From an uncultured Gemella sp. (lineage in GTDB: Bacteria; Bacillota; Bacilli; Staphylococcales; Gemellaceae): DNA of 38,636 nucleotides. The stretch is from positions 1 to 38,636 of the forward strand of contig CAKMQF010000047.1 in the NCBI GenBank assembly GCA_927911745.1, read 5' to 3'. Of this stretch, positions 26,026 to 35,089 are shown piece after piece. A program made the translations under genes and the position numbers. The notes below the pieces were generated by a model, which ran no database searches, had not been told where the DNA came from, and saw nothing but the letters and a program-made list of their open reading frames with translations. Numbering within the stretch: the first letter of the stretch is position 1; the number at the start of each line of letters is the position of its first letter.

Positions 26026-26727
26026 ATGAAATCAACAGAAGAGATTATTAAATTTATAGCAACATCTAAAAAGAAAACACCGGTAAAAGTTTACGTTAAT
26101 TTTAACGCTGAATTAGAATTTCCAGAGACTTTAGAAGTTTATGGTGAAGGAAATTCAAGAGTAATTTTTGCAGATTTCGCTGATTGGGTGGATTTTTACG
26201 AAGCTAACAAATCTGCGGTAGTAAATCACCGTGTAGAAAATGATCGCCGTAATAGTGGTGTACCAATGATTGATTTAACTCAGTTTAACGCTCGTATTGA
26301 ACCAGGATGTTCAATTCGTGAACATGTTAGTATCGGAGATAATGCGGTTATCATGATGGGTGCTGTTATTAATATCGGGGCTAAAATTGGTAAAAACACT
26401 ATGATTGATATGAATGCTATTTTAGGTGGACGTGCTGAAGTTGGGGAAAATTCTCATGTTGGTGCTGGATCTGTATTATCAGGTGTTATTGAACCAGCCA
26501 ATGCTACACCAGTACGAGTAGGTAACAATGTTCTTATCGGTGCTAATGCTGTAGTATTAGAAGGTGTTCAAATCGGAGACAATGCCGTTGTTGCAGCTGG
26601 AAGTGTAGTAACAAAAGATGTAGCTAGTGGTGATGTTGTAGCGGGAGTACCTGCACGAGTAATTAAAACACGTAGTGAAGTTGCAGAAGAAAAAGTAGAC
26701 ATTATTGCAGAATTAAGAAACTTATAA
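26026..26727 (+). CDS. dapH: Tetrahydrodipicolinate N-acetyltransferase
   Basis: 233 residues, intact. The N-terminal alpha/beta part is followed by left-handed beta-helix hexapeptide repeats ([20 protein letters not shown], then [16 protein letters not shown] through [10 protein letters not shown]). It acetylates the DapA/DapB product, committing the cell to the N-acetyl branch used by many Bacilli rather than the succinyl branch. The deacetylase gene 17 bases downstream confirms the branch. Aminotransferase and epimerase genes for the remaining steps are not in this window. Confidence 0.95.
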   Translation: MKSTEEIIKFIATSKKKTPVKVYVNFNAELEFPETLEVYGEGNSRVIFADFADWVDFYEANKSAVVNHRVENDRRNSGVPMIDLTQFNARIEPGCSIREHVSIGDNAVIMMGAVINIGAKIGKNTMIDMNAILGGRAEVGENSHVGAGSVLSGVIEPANATPVRVGNNVLIGANAVVLEGVQIGDNAVVAAGSVVTKDVASGDVVAGVPARVIKTRSEVAEEKVDIIAELRNL

Positions 26728-26744
26728 TAAAGTAGGAAGAGAAG

Positions 26745-27902
26745 ATGAAAGTAATTACTGAAGAGAATTTAACATCATGGCGTAGACATCTGCACCAAAA
26801 TCCAGAGTTATCATTGGAAGAGTATAAAACTAAAGAATTTATCGTTAGTATCTTAAAAGATTATGGTATAGAATATCAAGAAACTCTTGAGACAGGGTTA
26901 GTAGTGATTTTTAAAGCAAGTGTGGAGACTAAAGATACGATATTATTTAGAGCTGATATTGATGCATTGCCAATTACAGAGGAAAATGATGTTGATTTTA
27001 AATCGAAAAATGATGGTGTAATGCACGCATGTGGTCATGATGGACATACGACTATGCTTTTAGGAAGTGTTATAGAAGCGGTTGATTATTATAAAAATAA
27101 TGCTGCGAAGGTAAATAGTATTTTTGTATTCCAACCTGCTGAAGAAACTTTTGGTGGTGGAAATTTATTAATCAATGATTTTGATTTTTCACCTTATAAT
27201 ATCCTAGCGAGTTATGCCCTGCATATGAATCCAGATTATCCTGAAGGTCATATTGTTTCTAAACCAAAAGAAATTATGGCCAGTGCTAATGAATATAGAA
27301 TTTATATTAAAGGACGTGCGGCGCATGTTGGTTTGAAAAATACTGGAATTGATGCCCTTAATGTAGCTACAATGTTTTTCCAAGAGATGTTAAAACTTAA
27401 TGCGTTACATACTAAAGCACGTAACACTAACATTATTCATATTGGTAAAATGTACGGTGGGGATGCAATGAATGTCGTTGCTGAGAATGCATATCTGGAA
27501 GGAACGATTAGAACATACAGTATGGAAGATTTAGCGACAATTAAAGCTGCGATTGAAAATACGCGAGTAGGACTTGAGCATCTTACTGGTGCAAGTATTC
27601 GAGTTGATTTTGCTGAAGGATATCCAGCGGTAATTAATGATGAGGTTCCTTATCAAGTAATTAGGGGAGTTATAGAAAAAGAAAATATCGACTATATTGA
27701 GTTAGAGGAAGCTTATCTATATGGGGAAGATTTCTCATTCTTCAGTAGACTTTCTCCTATAAATTATAGCTTTTTAGGTTTAAGAAACGAAGAGAAAAAC
27801 TATGTTTCAGGATTGCATACACCAACTTTCAACTTTGATGAAAAAATATTAAAAGTAGGGGTTCAATATTACCTTGGAATATTGAAATATTATAACGAGT
27901 AA
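26745..27902 (+). CDS. N-acetyldiaminopimelate deacetylase (M20 family)
   Basis: 385 residues, intact. An M20D-type di-metal amidohydrolase with HQNPELSLEEYKT, DIDALPITEE, HACGHDGHTTMLLG (metal ligands) and PAEETFGGG. The dimerisation domain centres on GRAAHVGLKNTGIDALN. Family members include hippurate and indole-acetyl-amino-acid hydrolases; position after dapH points to N-acetyl-LL-DAP as substrate. GGAAGAG is the ribosome site. Confidence 0.92.
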   Translation: MKVITEENLTSWRRHLHQNPELSLEEYKTKEFIVSILKDYGIEYQETLETGLVVIFKASVETKDTILFRADIDALPITEENDVDFKSKNDGVMHACGHDGHTTMLLGSVIEAVDYYKNNAAKVNSIFVFQPAEETFGGGNLLINDFDFSPYNILASYALHMNPDYPEGHIVSKPKEIMASANEYRIYIKGRAAHVGLKNTGIDALNVATMFFQEMLKLNALHTKARNTNIIHIGKMYGGDAMNVVAENAYLEGTIRTYSMEDLATIKAAIENTRVGLEHLTGASIRVDFAEGYPAVINDEVPYQVIRGVIEKENIDYIELEEAYLYGEDFSFFSRLSPINYSFLGLRNEEKNYVSGLHTPTFNFDEKILKVGVQYYLGILKYYNE

Positions 27903-27930
27903 TTTTTTTGATTTTTTTAGTAAGATAAAC

Positions 27931-27985
27931 GGGAGTGACTCAAAAATCGTGATTTCAAAGAAATCGATTTTGTCGAGTCACCCCC
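27931..27985 (+). repeat. Intergenic hairpin of the GAGTGACTCAAAAATC family
   Basis: GGGAGTGACTC (27931-27941) pairs with GAGTCACCCCC (27975-27985); the loop contains ATCGTGATTT and AAATCGATTTTG. A closely related hairpin follows alr (29210), and weaker relatives are at 22019 and 36642. No T-run follows this copy. Confidence 0.6.
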
Positions 27986-27998
27986 GCACAGTTTATTA

Positions 27999-28037
27999 GA
28001 TATCTAAAAAAGCTTTTATAAAGCGAATTTAGATATC
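27999..28037 (+). other. Perfect long hairpin in the alr leader
   Basis: GATATCTAAA (27999-28008) and TTTAGATATC (28028-28037) pair perfectly, and inside GCTTT (28012-28016) pairs with AAAGC (28020-28024). There is no T-run, so this is not a simple terminator. It lies 90 bases before the alr start; the leader may be regulatory. No known riboswitch class is recognised in 28038-28126. Confidence 0.5.
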
Positions 28038-28126
28038 AATAAGCCACTGCGTCCATGAGTTCTCATATGAATTTTGTTAAATTTTAGGACTTTGGTGCAT
28101 CTTCGTTTAATTAAGAAAGGATCTTT

Positions 28127-29202
28127 ATGGCAACAATTGAGTTAAATTATAATAATATAAAGACAAAACGCTATTAATTTAAAAAGAACAGGCACAGGAT
28201 ATAATAGCTGTAGTTAAAAATAATGCGTATAATTTAGATTTAAGAGAGTGTGTAAAATTATACTCTGAAGTAGGAATTAATTATTTTGCTTCGACAAAAG
28301 AAGAAGAGTGCAAGGTAATAAGGGAAACACTTGGTGAGAATGCTAATGTTTTTCTTTTAAATCCTACTTATGACTTTGCATTAGCAAGAGAATATAATAT
28401 CGAGATAAATATAGCGAGTTTTGAATATTTAAAAGAAAATATTGAAAAACTGAAAGATTTAACATTGCAGTTGGAATTCGCTGGTAGTATGAGACGTGCT
28501 GGAGCGAAAAATCTGGAAGAAGTACTTGAAATTATAGCTTTCTGTAAAAAAAATGATTTGAAATTGAAAGGATTTTGGTCTCATTTTTCATTTGCAGATG
28601 AGTTTGATGGTTTTTATGAGAAAGAAAAAGAATTGGTGTTAAATGTTCTTGATAAAGCTCTAGAAAATTATGATTTCGAAGTAGTTCATCTGCAAAATAG
28701 CGCCTCATTTTTACGTGACGGTGTCTATGAAAAAACAACACATCAGAGATTAGGAATTATTCTTTATGGAGCTATGCCTTATGATGTGAATGTAAACCCA
28801 GTGGCTTTAGAAAATCTAGTTATTAAGAATCCAATTACTGTTTATGGTGAAATAATTAATATAGTAAAATTAAATAAAGGTGATTGCATAGGGTATTCTA
28901 ATTCTTATATAGCTGATGTTGATAAAAAAGTAGGAATTGTTAATATTGGCTATGGTGATGGAATACTGAGAGATAGATTAAAAGGAAAAACTTGTATAAT
29001 TAATGGAAAAGATAGAAGTATTTATTCGACTATGATGAGTCACTTAGTTGTAGAAATAGGTGAAGAAGAACAAATAAGTGATAGAGTTTATATTTATGAT
29101 GATAAACAACAGCTTCATGATTATACTAAGTATTTTGGACCGAATTCTGTTCAACTTGCTGCATTGAATTATGATAGTTTAACAGTGAAAAAGATATATT
29201 AA
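28127..29202 (+). CDS. alr: Alanine racemase-family protein (two frameshifts)
   Basis: Interconverts L- and D-alanine for peptidoglycan; PLP-dependent fold III. About 357 residues once two inserted A are removed, at 28165-28168 (A4 to A3) and 28181-28185 (A5 to A4). Repaired, it starts MATIELNYNNIKTNAINLKE. The PLP lysine is K30 in AVVKNNAYN, where most racemases read VVKADAYGHG, a divergent active-site loop. The C-terminal catalytic tyrosine region reads GIVNIGYGDGILRD. In Staphylococcus a second racemase gene (alr2) also sits inside the dap cluster, so this may be a second copy with a specialised role. Start behind AGAAAGG. Confidence 0.88.
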
Positions 29203-29209
29203 AAATAAT

Positions 29210-29268
29210 GAGAGTGATTCAAAAAATCGGTTTCTTAGAAATCGTGATTTTTGATTCATTCTCTTTTT
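29210..29268 (+). terminator. Terminator of alr, GAGTGACTC-type hairpin
   Basis: GAGAGTGATTCAAAAA pairs imperfectly with TTTTTGATTCATTCTC; the inner arms AATCGGTTTCT and AGAAATCG also pair, then six T. Closely related to the element at 27931. Confidence 0.85.
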
Positions 29269-29297
29269 TGTTTGTGAATTTTATAAGGAATTAAAAG

Positions 29298-29334
29298 AAA
29301 GAAGTGATTCATGATAAACATGAGTCACTTCTTT
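29298..29334. terminator. Bidirectional terminator between alr and usp
   Basis: AAAGAAGTGATTCATG/CATGAGTCACTTCTTT, sixteen pairs with one G-T, flanked by A and T runs, so it can stop both convergent genes. Confidence 0.85.
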
Positions 29335-29399
29335 TAAAAAAGGAAAAATTTTAAATGAATTTAAATTAACAAACATTAATCTAAATATATTAGAGATAC

Positions 29400-29901
29400 T
29401 TATTTTTCTTGTTCTTCTTGGAATTTTTTAGCAATTTCTGCTTCAAAATCTTTAGGGATAGAACTTTGTTTGATTACGATTACGTCAGATTTAGCGTATC
29501 TAACAATACCTTCAGAAACTGATCCCATAAGCATACGTTTGAATCCAGTTAAACCTGAAGAACCACAAACTACAAGGTCAATACCTTTTTCATCAACGAT
29601 GTCTTCACTAAGAACAATTTTTGGAATACCTTGTTCAACAATACCGAATACTTTTGTTAGTCCAGCTTCTTTAGCAGCGTCCGCATAACTATCAACTAAT
29701 TCTTTAGTACGTTTGTAGAATGAGTTGAAAATATATGGATCTGATAAACCAGAAGTTGCGATTGTCGCATCAATTACAGAAGCGATATATAACTCTGCAT
29801 CCTCATTTCTTAATGCTATAGCTACAGCATTTGTGAATGCCCACTCAGCTTGTTTAGAACCATCTACTGCGACTAAAATTTTTTGTATATTTATTTTCCA
29901 T
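29400..29901 (-). CDS. Universal stress protein, UspA family (frameshifted)
   Basis: About 166 residues after repair, normal size. The start is ATG at 29901 on the minus strand. The frame breaks five codons in, in the T6 run 29879-29884 (five restores KYTKILVAVDGSK). The family signature is VAVDGS at the N-terminus and VVCGSSGLTGFKRMLMGSVS near the C-terminus, the ATP-binding GX2GX9GS pattern, so this is likely an ATP-binding type. Cytoplasmic stress protein of unknown precise role. It is convergent with alr. Confidence 0.92.
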
Positions 29902-30011
29902 GATCAGAACCTCCGACTTCTATTTCTATACTTATATTATACCATATTTACAAAAAAAGTAAACGCTATTTTCATAAAAACAGTATTAATTTTTAAAAAT
30001 AAAGTAAAGAA

Positions 30012-30053
30012 AAACCTATAAGACTATACAACTTTGTATTTTCCTATAGGTTT
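30012..30053 (-). terminator. Terminator of the DUF1450 gene
   Basis: AAACCTATA (30012-30020) and TATAGGTTT (30045-30053) pair; on the minus strand the sequence continues into TTTTTCTTT. Confidence 0.75.
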
Positions 30054-30079
30054 AATTTTTTTATTTTTATGAATGTTGA

Positions 30080-30631
30080 TTATACGTTTTCATCAACCAC
30101 AGTGATAAGACGTTTTCTCTTGTGTTCTTTATCATCTATTGTTACTTTATAAACTAATTCATATGTACCAGGTTTAGTATTGTCTACCTCTCCTTCGATA
30201 ATAAGATCGTCAAGATAAGATTGCCCAGCTTTACGAGCAATTATTCCATCTTTACCTAGATCAATATCTTCTCCTACTTTAATAGTAGCATTCTCAGGGA
30301 TAATAAAGTAAAAAGTACGCTCAAGACGACGTTCCAGACGTTTTCTGTATTTTTCTTCATCTTCTGCACTCATACGATCTCTAAGTTTTTCATCAACTAA
30401 AGGCATTAGTTCGACTTCAGTATCAGCAATACAAATTCTACTATTAACAAGTGTGAAAGTTTGTGTTCTTCCAGGTCCACAATAAGATTGACATCCTATG
30501 ATGAATTCAGCATTTGGTGCTTTCTTTTTTAATTTAGGAATTAAAGTTTTAAGATTAACACCAAGACAGTCATCACATAATCTAAATGTTACTTTATCTT
30601 CAGTAACAACATTTTTATCATTTTGAGCCAT
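30080..30631 (-). CDS. DUF1450 (YuzB-like) domain with C-terminal Ig-like domain
   Basis: 183 residues, no signal peptide or membrane segment. Residues about 14-75 match DUF1450: VTFRLCDDCLGVN, then IIGCQSYCGPGRTQTFTLVN, with the GC..YCG cysteine motif (C47 and C51) and a CDDC pair. A charged helix (about 83-107) follows, then a beta-rich tail (FIIPENATIKVGEDIDLG through PGTYELVYKVTIDDKEHKRK), which reads like a DUF5011/bacterial Ig-like repeat. That tail is usually found on secreted proteins, so the combination in a cytoplasmic protein is odd. The role is unknown; the cysteines could hold an iron-sulfur cluster or act in redox. Ribosome site AAAGGA. Confidence 0.75.
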   Translation of the reverse strand: MAQNDKNVVTEDKVTFRLCDDCLGVNLKTLIPKLKKKAPNAEFIIGCQSYCGPGRTQTFTLVNSRICIADTEVELMPLVDEKLRDRMSAEDEEKYRKRLERRLERTFYFIIPENATIKVGEDIDLGKDGIIARKAGQSYLDDLIIEGEVDNTKPGTYELVYKVTIDDKEHKRKRLITVVDENV

Positions 30632-30732
30632 AATTTATCCTTTCGTATTTTATTTATTTGAAACTAAAATTTATTATATCATATATTTCTTATAAATAAC
30701 ATTTTAAATATGCACTAAGAGATTAAATATTT

Positions 30733-31384
30733 CTAAATCTTTTTTTTTAATATGTTGTTTAAAACAAAAAGTGCGATAAATAGTAATAATATGTGTAAAA
30801 TTATCGTTGTAATTAAACTGATAAAAAATTCTTCGGGAACCATTTTTATAAGGTTAGATTCATCAGGACTTAATAACCATAGGTCATTAGAAAATAGTAA
30901 TTGATGGAATTTAATCCAAAATGAATTGAAATTGTATGAAATTATACCCGCTAAAACTATTATTAATATAATGAATGCTAATAATGTTTTATTGAATGTT
31001 CTAGTAATGTAGAACATTGTATGATTTTTGTATAAAAATATTATTAAAATAGTAGAAATAATAAATACAGCTATAAAAAATATCATAGTATAAAAACTTA
31101 CATTATAAAGTGTTCTAACATCTTTCATGTGTAGAATATCTTTTTCTGTAAACCATGATGTATTCAGCTCAGCTTTACTATTTAGATAATCTAAAAGATT
31201 CGATGTATTATTTATTAATTCATCACTTGATGTATTGATATTAGGTGCTAAATTTCCTTTTGAATAGAAAATTTTTATAAAAGTCCAGGTTAAAACAATT
31301 GTAAAATATTATACCTAGTATTGCACTAATAAATAGTGAAAAATTTTGTATAATAATTAGTGTTTGTCGTATAAATTTTTTCAT
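30733..31384 (-). CDS. DUF1461 / TIGR01906 integral membrane protein (frameshifted)
   Basis: About 216 residues after repair; start at 31384 behind GGAGG. The frame breaks at the A4 run 31303-31306; three restores GIIFTIVLTWTFIK. There are four hydrophobic segments: N-terminal, then after an extracellular loop carrying the family mark WFTEKDILHMKDVRTLY, two in the middle and one at the C-terminus. The H-M-x-D-V-(K/R) signature is characteristic of TIGR01906 proteins in lactic and related bacteria. Function is unknown. It is divergent from treR, with a 194-base gap. Confidence 0.85.
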
Positions 31385-31578
31385 ATAATTACCTCCATTA
31401 AATATTATAGCACATTAATATTAGAGAAGATAAGAGGTTTGTTTTAAATTTGGTTTACATATTTACAGGAATTAACAAAAATAGGTGGATTTATAAAAGT
31501 TTTTGAGTAAAAAATATTTAATATTTAGGTGAATTATGTTAAAATATATGTATATAGTTATTTATATTGGGGGAAATC
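31385..31578. promoter_or_regulatory. Divergent promoter region, DUF1461 gene and treR
   Basis: TTAAAATATATG at 31540-31551 is a -10-like stretch before treR. AT-rich; no clear operator. GGGGGAAA ends six bases before the treR ATG. Confidence 0.35.
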
Positions 31579-32302
31579 ATGAATAAGTTTTTTAAGATCT
31601 ATTTAGAGTTAAGAGAAAAAATAGAAAATAGGCAATATAGGTCTAATTCGCTTTTGCCAAGTGAAAATGAACTCGCAAGAGAATATGATGTTTCTAGGGA
31701 AACTATAAGAAAAGCTTTGTTATTATTATTAGAAAATGGTTATATCCATAAAATTCAAGGTAAAGGATCTATTGTTCTTGATGTTCATAGATATAGACTA
31801 CCAGTAACAGGGCTTTTAAGTTTTAAAGAACGTCGACAATTTCAAGACGTTGAAGCAACTACTAAGGTAATAGTAAATGAAGAAGTTGAGGCTCCAGATT
31901 TTCTAGTACGCCTTGGTCTTGTGAAACGTGGAGAAAAATTAATTTACTTAGTTCGCCAAAGAATTGTTGATGGTGAAGCAGTAATATTAGATAAAGATTA
32001 TATTAGAAAGAGTGCAATTGGAGAATTACCAACAGCTCGAGTTGAGGAATCACTGTATGAATATCTGGAAAATGATTTAGGTATAAAAAATTTCATATGG
32101 AAATAAAGATTTTAAAATCGAGCCTATTAGTGAAGAGGATTCTACATATATTGACTTAAATGGTCATAAACATATTGCAGTACTAAGAAGTGATGTATAT
32201 ACGGAAGGAACTGATTTTCTTCATTATACAGAAAGTCGTCATAGAGTCGATAAATTTCATTTCTCAGAATTTGCTAGAAGAAAATCTAATAGAATAAATT
32301 AA
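31579..32302 (+). CDS. treR: Trehalose operon repressor TreR, GntR/HutC family (frameshifted)
   Basis: About 240 residues after repair from ATG 31579 (the TTG at 31567 is inside the ribosome site). The N-terminal GntR winged helix reads LLPSENELAREYDVSRETIRK, and IHKIQGKGSIVL is the wing. The UTRA effector domain follows, ending HYTESRHRVDKFHFSEFARR, a TreR-type end. The frame breaks in the A6 run 32085-32090; five A gives LGIKISYGNKDFKIEP. The usual effector is trehalose 6-phosphate. No trehalose transport or hydrolase gene is nearby, so the target operon must lie elsewhere. Confidence 0.88.
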
Positions 32303-32316
32303 AATATTTATAGAAG

Positions 32317-32355
32317 AGAACTTTGAACAATATTATTTGTTCTGAGTTCTTTTTT
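32317..32355 (+). terminator. Terminator of treR
   Basis: AGAACT..GAACA / TGTTC..AGTTCT with one internal mismatch pair and seven-base loop, then five T. Confidence 0.8.
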
Positions 32356-32512
32356 GCAAAATTTCAAGTAAAAAATTCTTAAGTAATTTTTTTTACTATA
32401 ATATTTTTCACTATAATTTTATCTAAAAGTTAATAAATAAACTTCAAAAATATTAAATAAGTATAGAAATTTTCAAAAATATTTTTATGGATTTTCAGAG
32501 CGAAAATAATCG

Positions 32513-32588
32513 TTGAAAAAATGAAAAATAGAGTGTATAATATTTATATGTAATAAATTTCCGGGAAATAATCCTCGGAAATATTTTT
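32513..32588 (+). promoter_or_regulatory. nrd promoter and attenuator-like leader hairpin
   Basis: TTGAAA (32513-32518) and TATAAT (32536-32541) with 17 bases between; TG before the -10 adds an extended element. The leader then holds ATTTCCG (32557-32563) paired with CGGAAAT (32576-32582) and five T, a terminator-like hairpin between promoter and nrdI. Upstream, ACTATAATATTTTT repeats as CACTATAATTTT near 32393-32418, which might be regulator sites, but I cannot match them to the NrdR box. Confidence 0.55.
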
Positions 32589-32607
32589 GTGGGAGTGTGA
32601 GGAAATA

Positions 32608-32988
32608 ATGAAGATTATTGTTTATTCATTGACTGGAAATTGTAAAAGATTTGTAGACATGTGTGAGATTCCCAAAGAAGATGTAATTTATTTACAGGAT
32701 ATTGATTTTGATGTGGATTTCGATTATATCCTTATAACACCAACATTTGGCTTTGGAGAAGTACCGGTTGCAGTCTCTAGTTTTTTAGAAGAGAACCATA
32801 ACCATTTAAAAGGTGTTGTTGGTAGTGGAAATAAAAATTGGGGTGAACGATTTGCCAATGCTGCTGAAATTATTAGCAGTGAATATAACATTCCGTTACT
32901 AATGAAAATTGAATTACATGGTAATAAAAAAGATATAAGTGAATTTAAAAAAATATATTTGGAGAGTGTAGAGAATGGAGAAATTTAA
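32608..32988 (+). CDS. nrdI: NrdI, flavodoxin-like RNR maturation protein
   Basis: 126 residues from ATG 32608 behind GAGGAAA; the upstream in-frame start is rejected. It has the flavodoxin fold (IIVYSLTGNCKRFVD binds FMN phosphate; TPTFGFGEVP and GSGNKNWGERFANAA flank the flavin). It supplies oxidant for building the manganese-tyrosyl radical in NrdF. It overlaps nrdE by 14 bases. Confidence 0.95.
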   Translation: MKIIVYSLTGNCKRFVDMCEIPKEDVIYLQDIDFDVDFDYILITPTFGFGEVPVAVSSFLEENHNHLKGVVGSGNKNWGERFANAAEIISSEYNIPLLMKIELHGNKKDISEFKKIYLESVENGEI

Positions 32989-35065
32989 CCATATTGAACT
33001 AAATAATGAAGTAACAAAAAGAGGCGATAATGGATTTTTCAAATTAGAAAAAGACGTGGAAGCTATTGAAGAATTTCTTCGTGAAGTAGACTTTCGTACA
33101 AAGAAATTCAGTTCAGAAATTAAAAGACTTAGATATTTAGTAGAAGAGAATTTCTACTATAATATTTTTGATAAATATATTGAAGATGAAATTTTAGAAT
33201 GTTTAGAATTAGCTGCGAACTTCAAGTTTGAATTTAAGAGTTATATGGCAGCAAGTAAGTTCTATAAGGATTATGCATTAAAAACAAACGATAAAAAACA
33301 ATATTTAGAAAACTTTAACCAACACGTATTTATAGTAGCTATGTACTTAGCTGATGGTGATGTTGCTTTAGCTAAAGAGCTTATGATTTCAATGCTTGAA
33401 CAAAGATTACAACCAGCAACACCAACATTTCTAAACTCAGGAAGAAGTCGTCGTGGTGAGTTAGTATCATGTTTCTTATTAGAAGTAGGTGATTCACTTA
33501 ACTCTATTAACTACATCGATTCAACTGCTAAACAACTTTCAAAAATTGGTGGGGGAGTTGCGATTAACTTATCAAAACTACGTGCACGTGGTGAAAGTAT
33601 TAAAGGTATTAAAGGGGTAGCTAAAGGTGTTATTCCTGTAGCTAAATCTTTAGAACAAGGTTTTGCATATGCAGATCAACTTGGACAACGTCCAGGAGCA
33701 GGTGCTGTGTACTTAAATATCTTCCACTATGATGTATTAGAATTCTTAGATACTAAGAAAGTTAATGCCGATGAAGAATTACGTCTTCCAACGATTTCTA
33801 CAGGTATTATCGTACCATCATTATTCTTTGATTTAGCTCGTGAGAATAAAGATTTCTATATGTTTGGACCTCATTCAATTTATGAAGAATATGGTTTAGT
33901 GTTAGATGATATCGATATTGCTGAATACTATGATAAATTTGTAGCGAATGAAAATATTATGAAGCGTAAATTTGATGCTCGTGATATGCTTAACTTAATA
34001 GCACAAACTCAATTACAATCAGGATACCCATACTTAATGTTCAAAGATAATGCGAACAAAAATCACGCACTTCGTGAAATTGGACAAGTTAAGATGAGTA
34101 ACCTATGTACTGAGATTTTCCAATTACAAGAAACTTCAGTAATAAAAGATTACGGTGAAGGAGATATCATTAAACGTGATATTTCTTGTAACTTAGCGTC
34201 ATTAAATATTGTTAATGTGATGGAAAGCAAAAAAATTAAAGAATCTATTTACTCAGGTATGGATGCATTAACATTTGTAAGTAATTCTACAAAAATCAAG
34301 AATGCGCCAGGTGTAGTAAAAGCTAATGATGAATTCCACTCTGTTGGATTAGGAGCTATGAACCTTAATGGATATTTAGCGAAAAACTTGATAGCTTATG
34401 AAAGTGAAGAAGCGAAAGATTTTGCTAATGTCTTCTTCATGATGATGAACTACTATACATTAGAACGTTCAATGCAAATTGCTAAAAAACGTAATGAAAC
34501 ATTTAAAGACTTTGAAAAATCAGATTACTATAATGGAAGTTACTTCACAAAATATATTGAAAATGACTACTTACCTGTAACTGAAAAAGTGAAAGCACTA
34601 TTTGAAGGAATTTATATTCCAACAAAAGAAGACTGGAGAAGTCTGAAAAATAGAGTAAAAGAAAATGGTCTATATCATGCATATAGAATGGCTATTGCAC
34701 CAACTCAAAGTATCTCATATGTTCAAAACTCAACATCAAGTGTATTACCAATTGTTGATAAAATTGAACGTAGAAGTTATGGTAATGCTGAAACATTCTA
34801 CCCTATGCCATACTTAAGTCCAAAGACTCAATGGTTCTATAAATCAGCATTTACTATGGACCAAATGAAACTTATTGACTTAATGTCAGTTATTCAAGAA
34901 CACGTAGACCAAGGTATTTCTGTGATTTTATTCGTAAATTCTGATATTACAACAAGAGAACTTGCAAGATATTATATTTACGCGCATCACAAAGGATTGA
35001 AATCACTATATTACACAAGAAACAAACTACTTTCAGTAGAAGAATGTACTTCTTGTTCTATATAG
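32975..35065 (+). CDS. nrdE: Class Ib ribonucleotide reductase, alpha subunit
   Basis: 696 residues, intact. Reduces ribonucleoside diphosphates to deoxy forms. The catalytic cysteine is in SNLCTEIFQ, with partner cysteines in GELVSCFLLEVGD and RDISCNLASLNI. PTQSISYVQNSTSSVLPI carries the substrate-phosphate binding region. The C-terminal CTSCSI pair relays electrons. There is no ATP-cone, as expected for class Ib. Start within the end of nrdI, with GGAGAG ten bases upstream, so coupled. Confidence 0.98.
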   Translation: MEKFNHIELNNEVTKRGDNGFFKLEKDVEAIEEFLREVDFRTKKFSSEIKRLRYLVEENFYYNIFDKYIEDEILECLELAANFKFEFKSYMAASKFYKDYALKTNDKKQYLENFNQHVFIVAMYLADGDVALAKELMISMLEQRLQPATPTFLNSGRSRRGELVSCFLLEVGDSLNSINYIDSTAKQLSKIGGGVAINLSKLRARGESIKGIKGVAKGVIPVAKSLEQGFAYADQLGQRPGAGAVYLNIFHYDVLEFLDTKKVNADEELRLPTISTGIIVPSLFFDLARENKDFYMFGPHSIYEEYGLVLDDIDIAEYYDKFVANENIMKRKFDARDMLNLIAQTQLQSGYPYLMFKDNANKNHALREIGQVKMSNLCTEIFQLQETSVIKDYGEGDIIKRDISCNLASLNIVNVMESKKIKESIYSGMDALTFVSNSTKIKNAPGVVKANDEFHSVGLGAMNLNGYLAKNLIAYESEEAKDFANVFFMMMNYYTLERSMQIAKKRNETFKDFEKSDYYNGSYFTKYIENDYLPVTEKVKALFEGIYIPTKEDWRSLKNRVKENGLYHAYRMAIAPTQSISYVQNSTSSVLPIVDKIERRSYGNAETFYPMPYLSPKTQWFYKSAFTMDQMKLIDLMSVIQEHVDQGISVILFVNSDITTRELARYYIYAHHKGLKSLYYTRNKLLSVEECTSCSI

Positions 35066-35089
35066 AAAAGAGAGGAAAAATTACTAATT

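Noticed and set aside
29470..30021. Two plus-strand open frames of 72 and 98 codons
   Set aside because: They are antisense to the universal stress protein, have no ribosome sites and low-complexity composition; the minus-strand gene explains the region.
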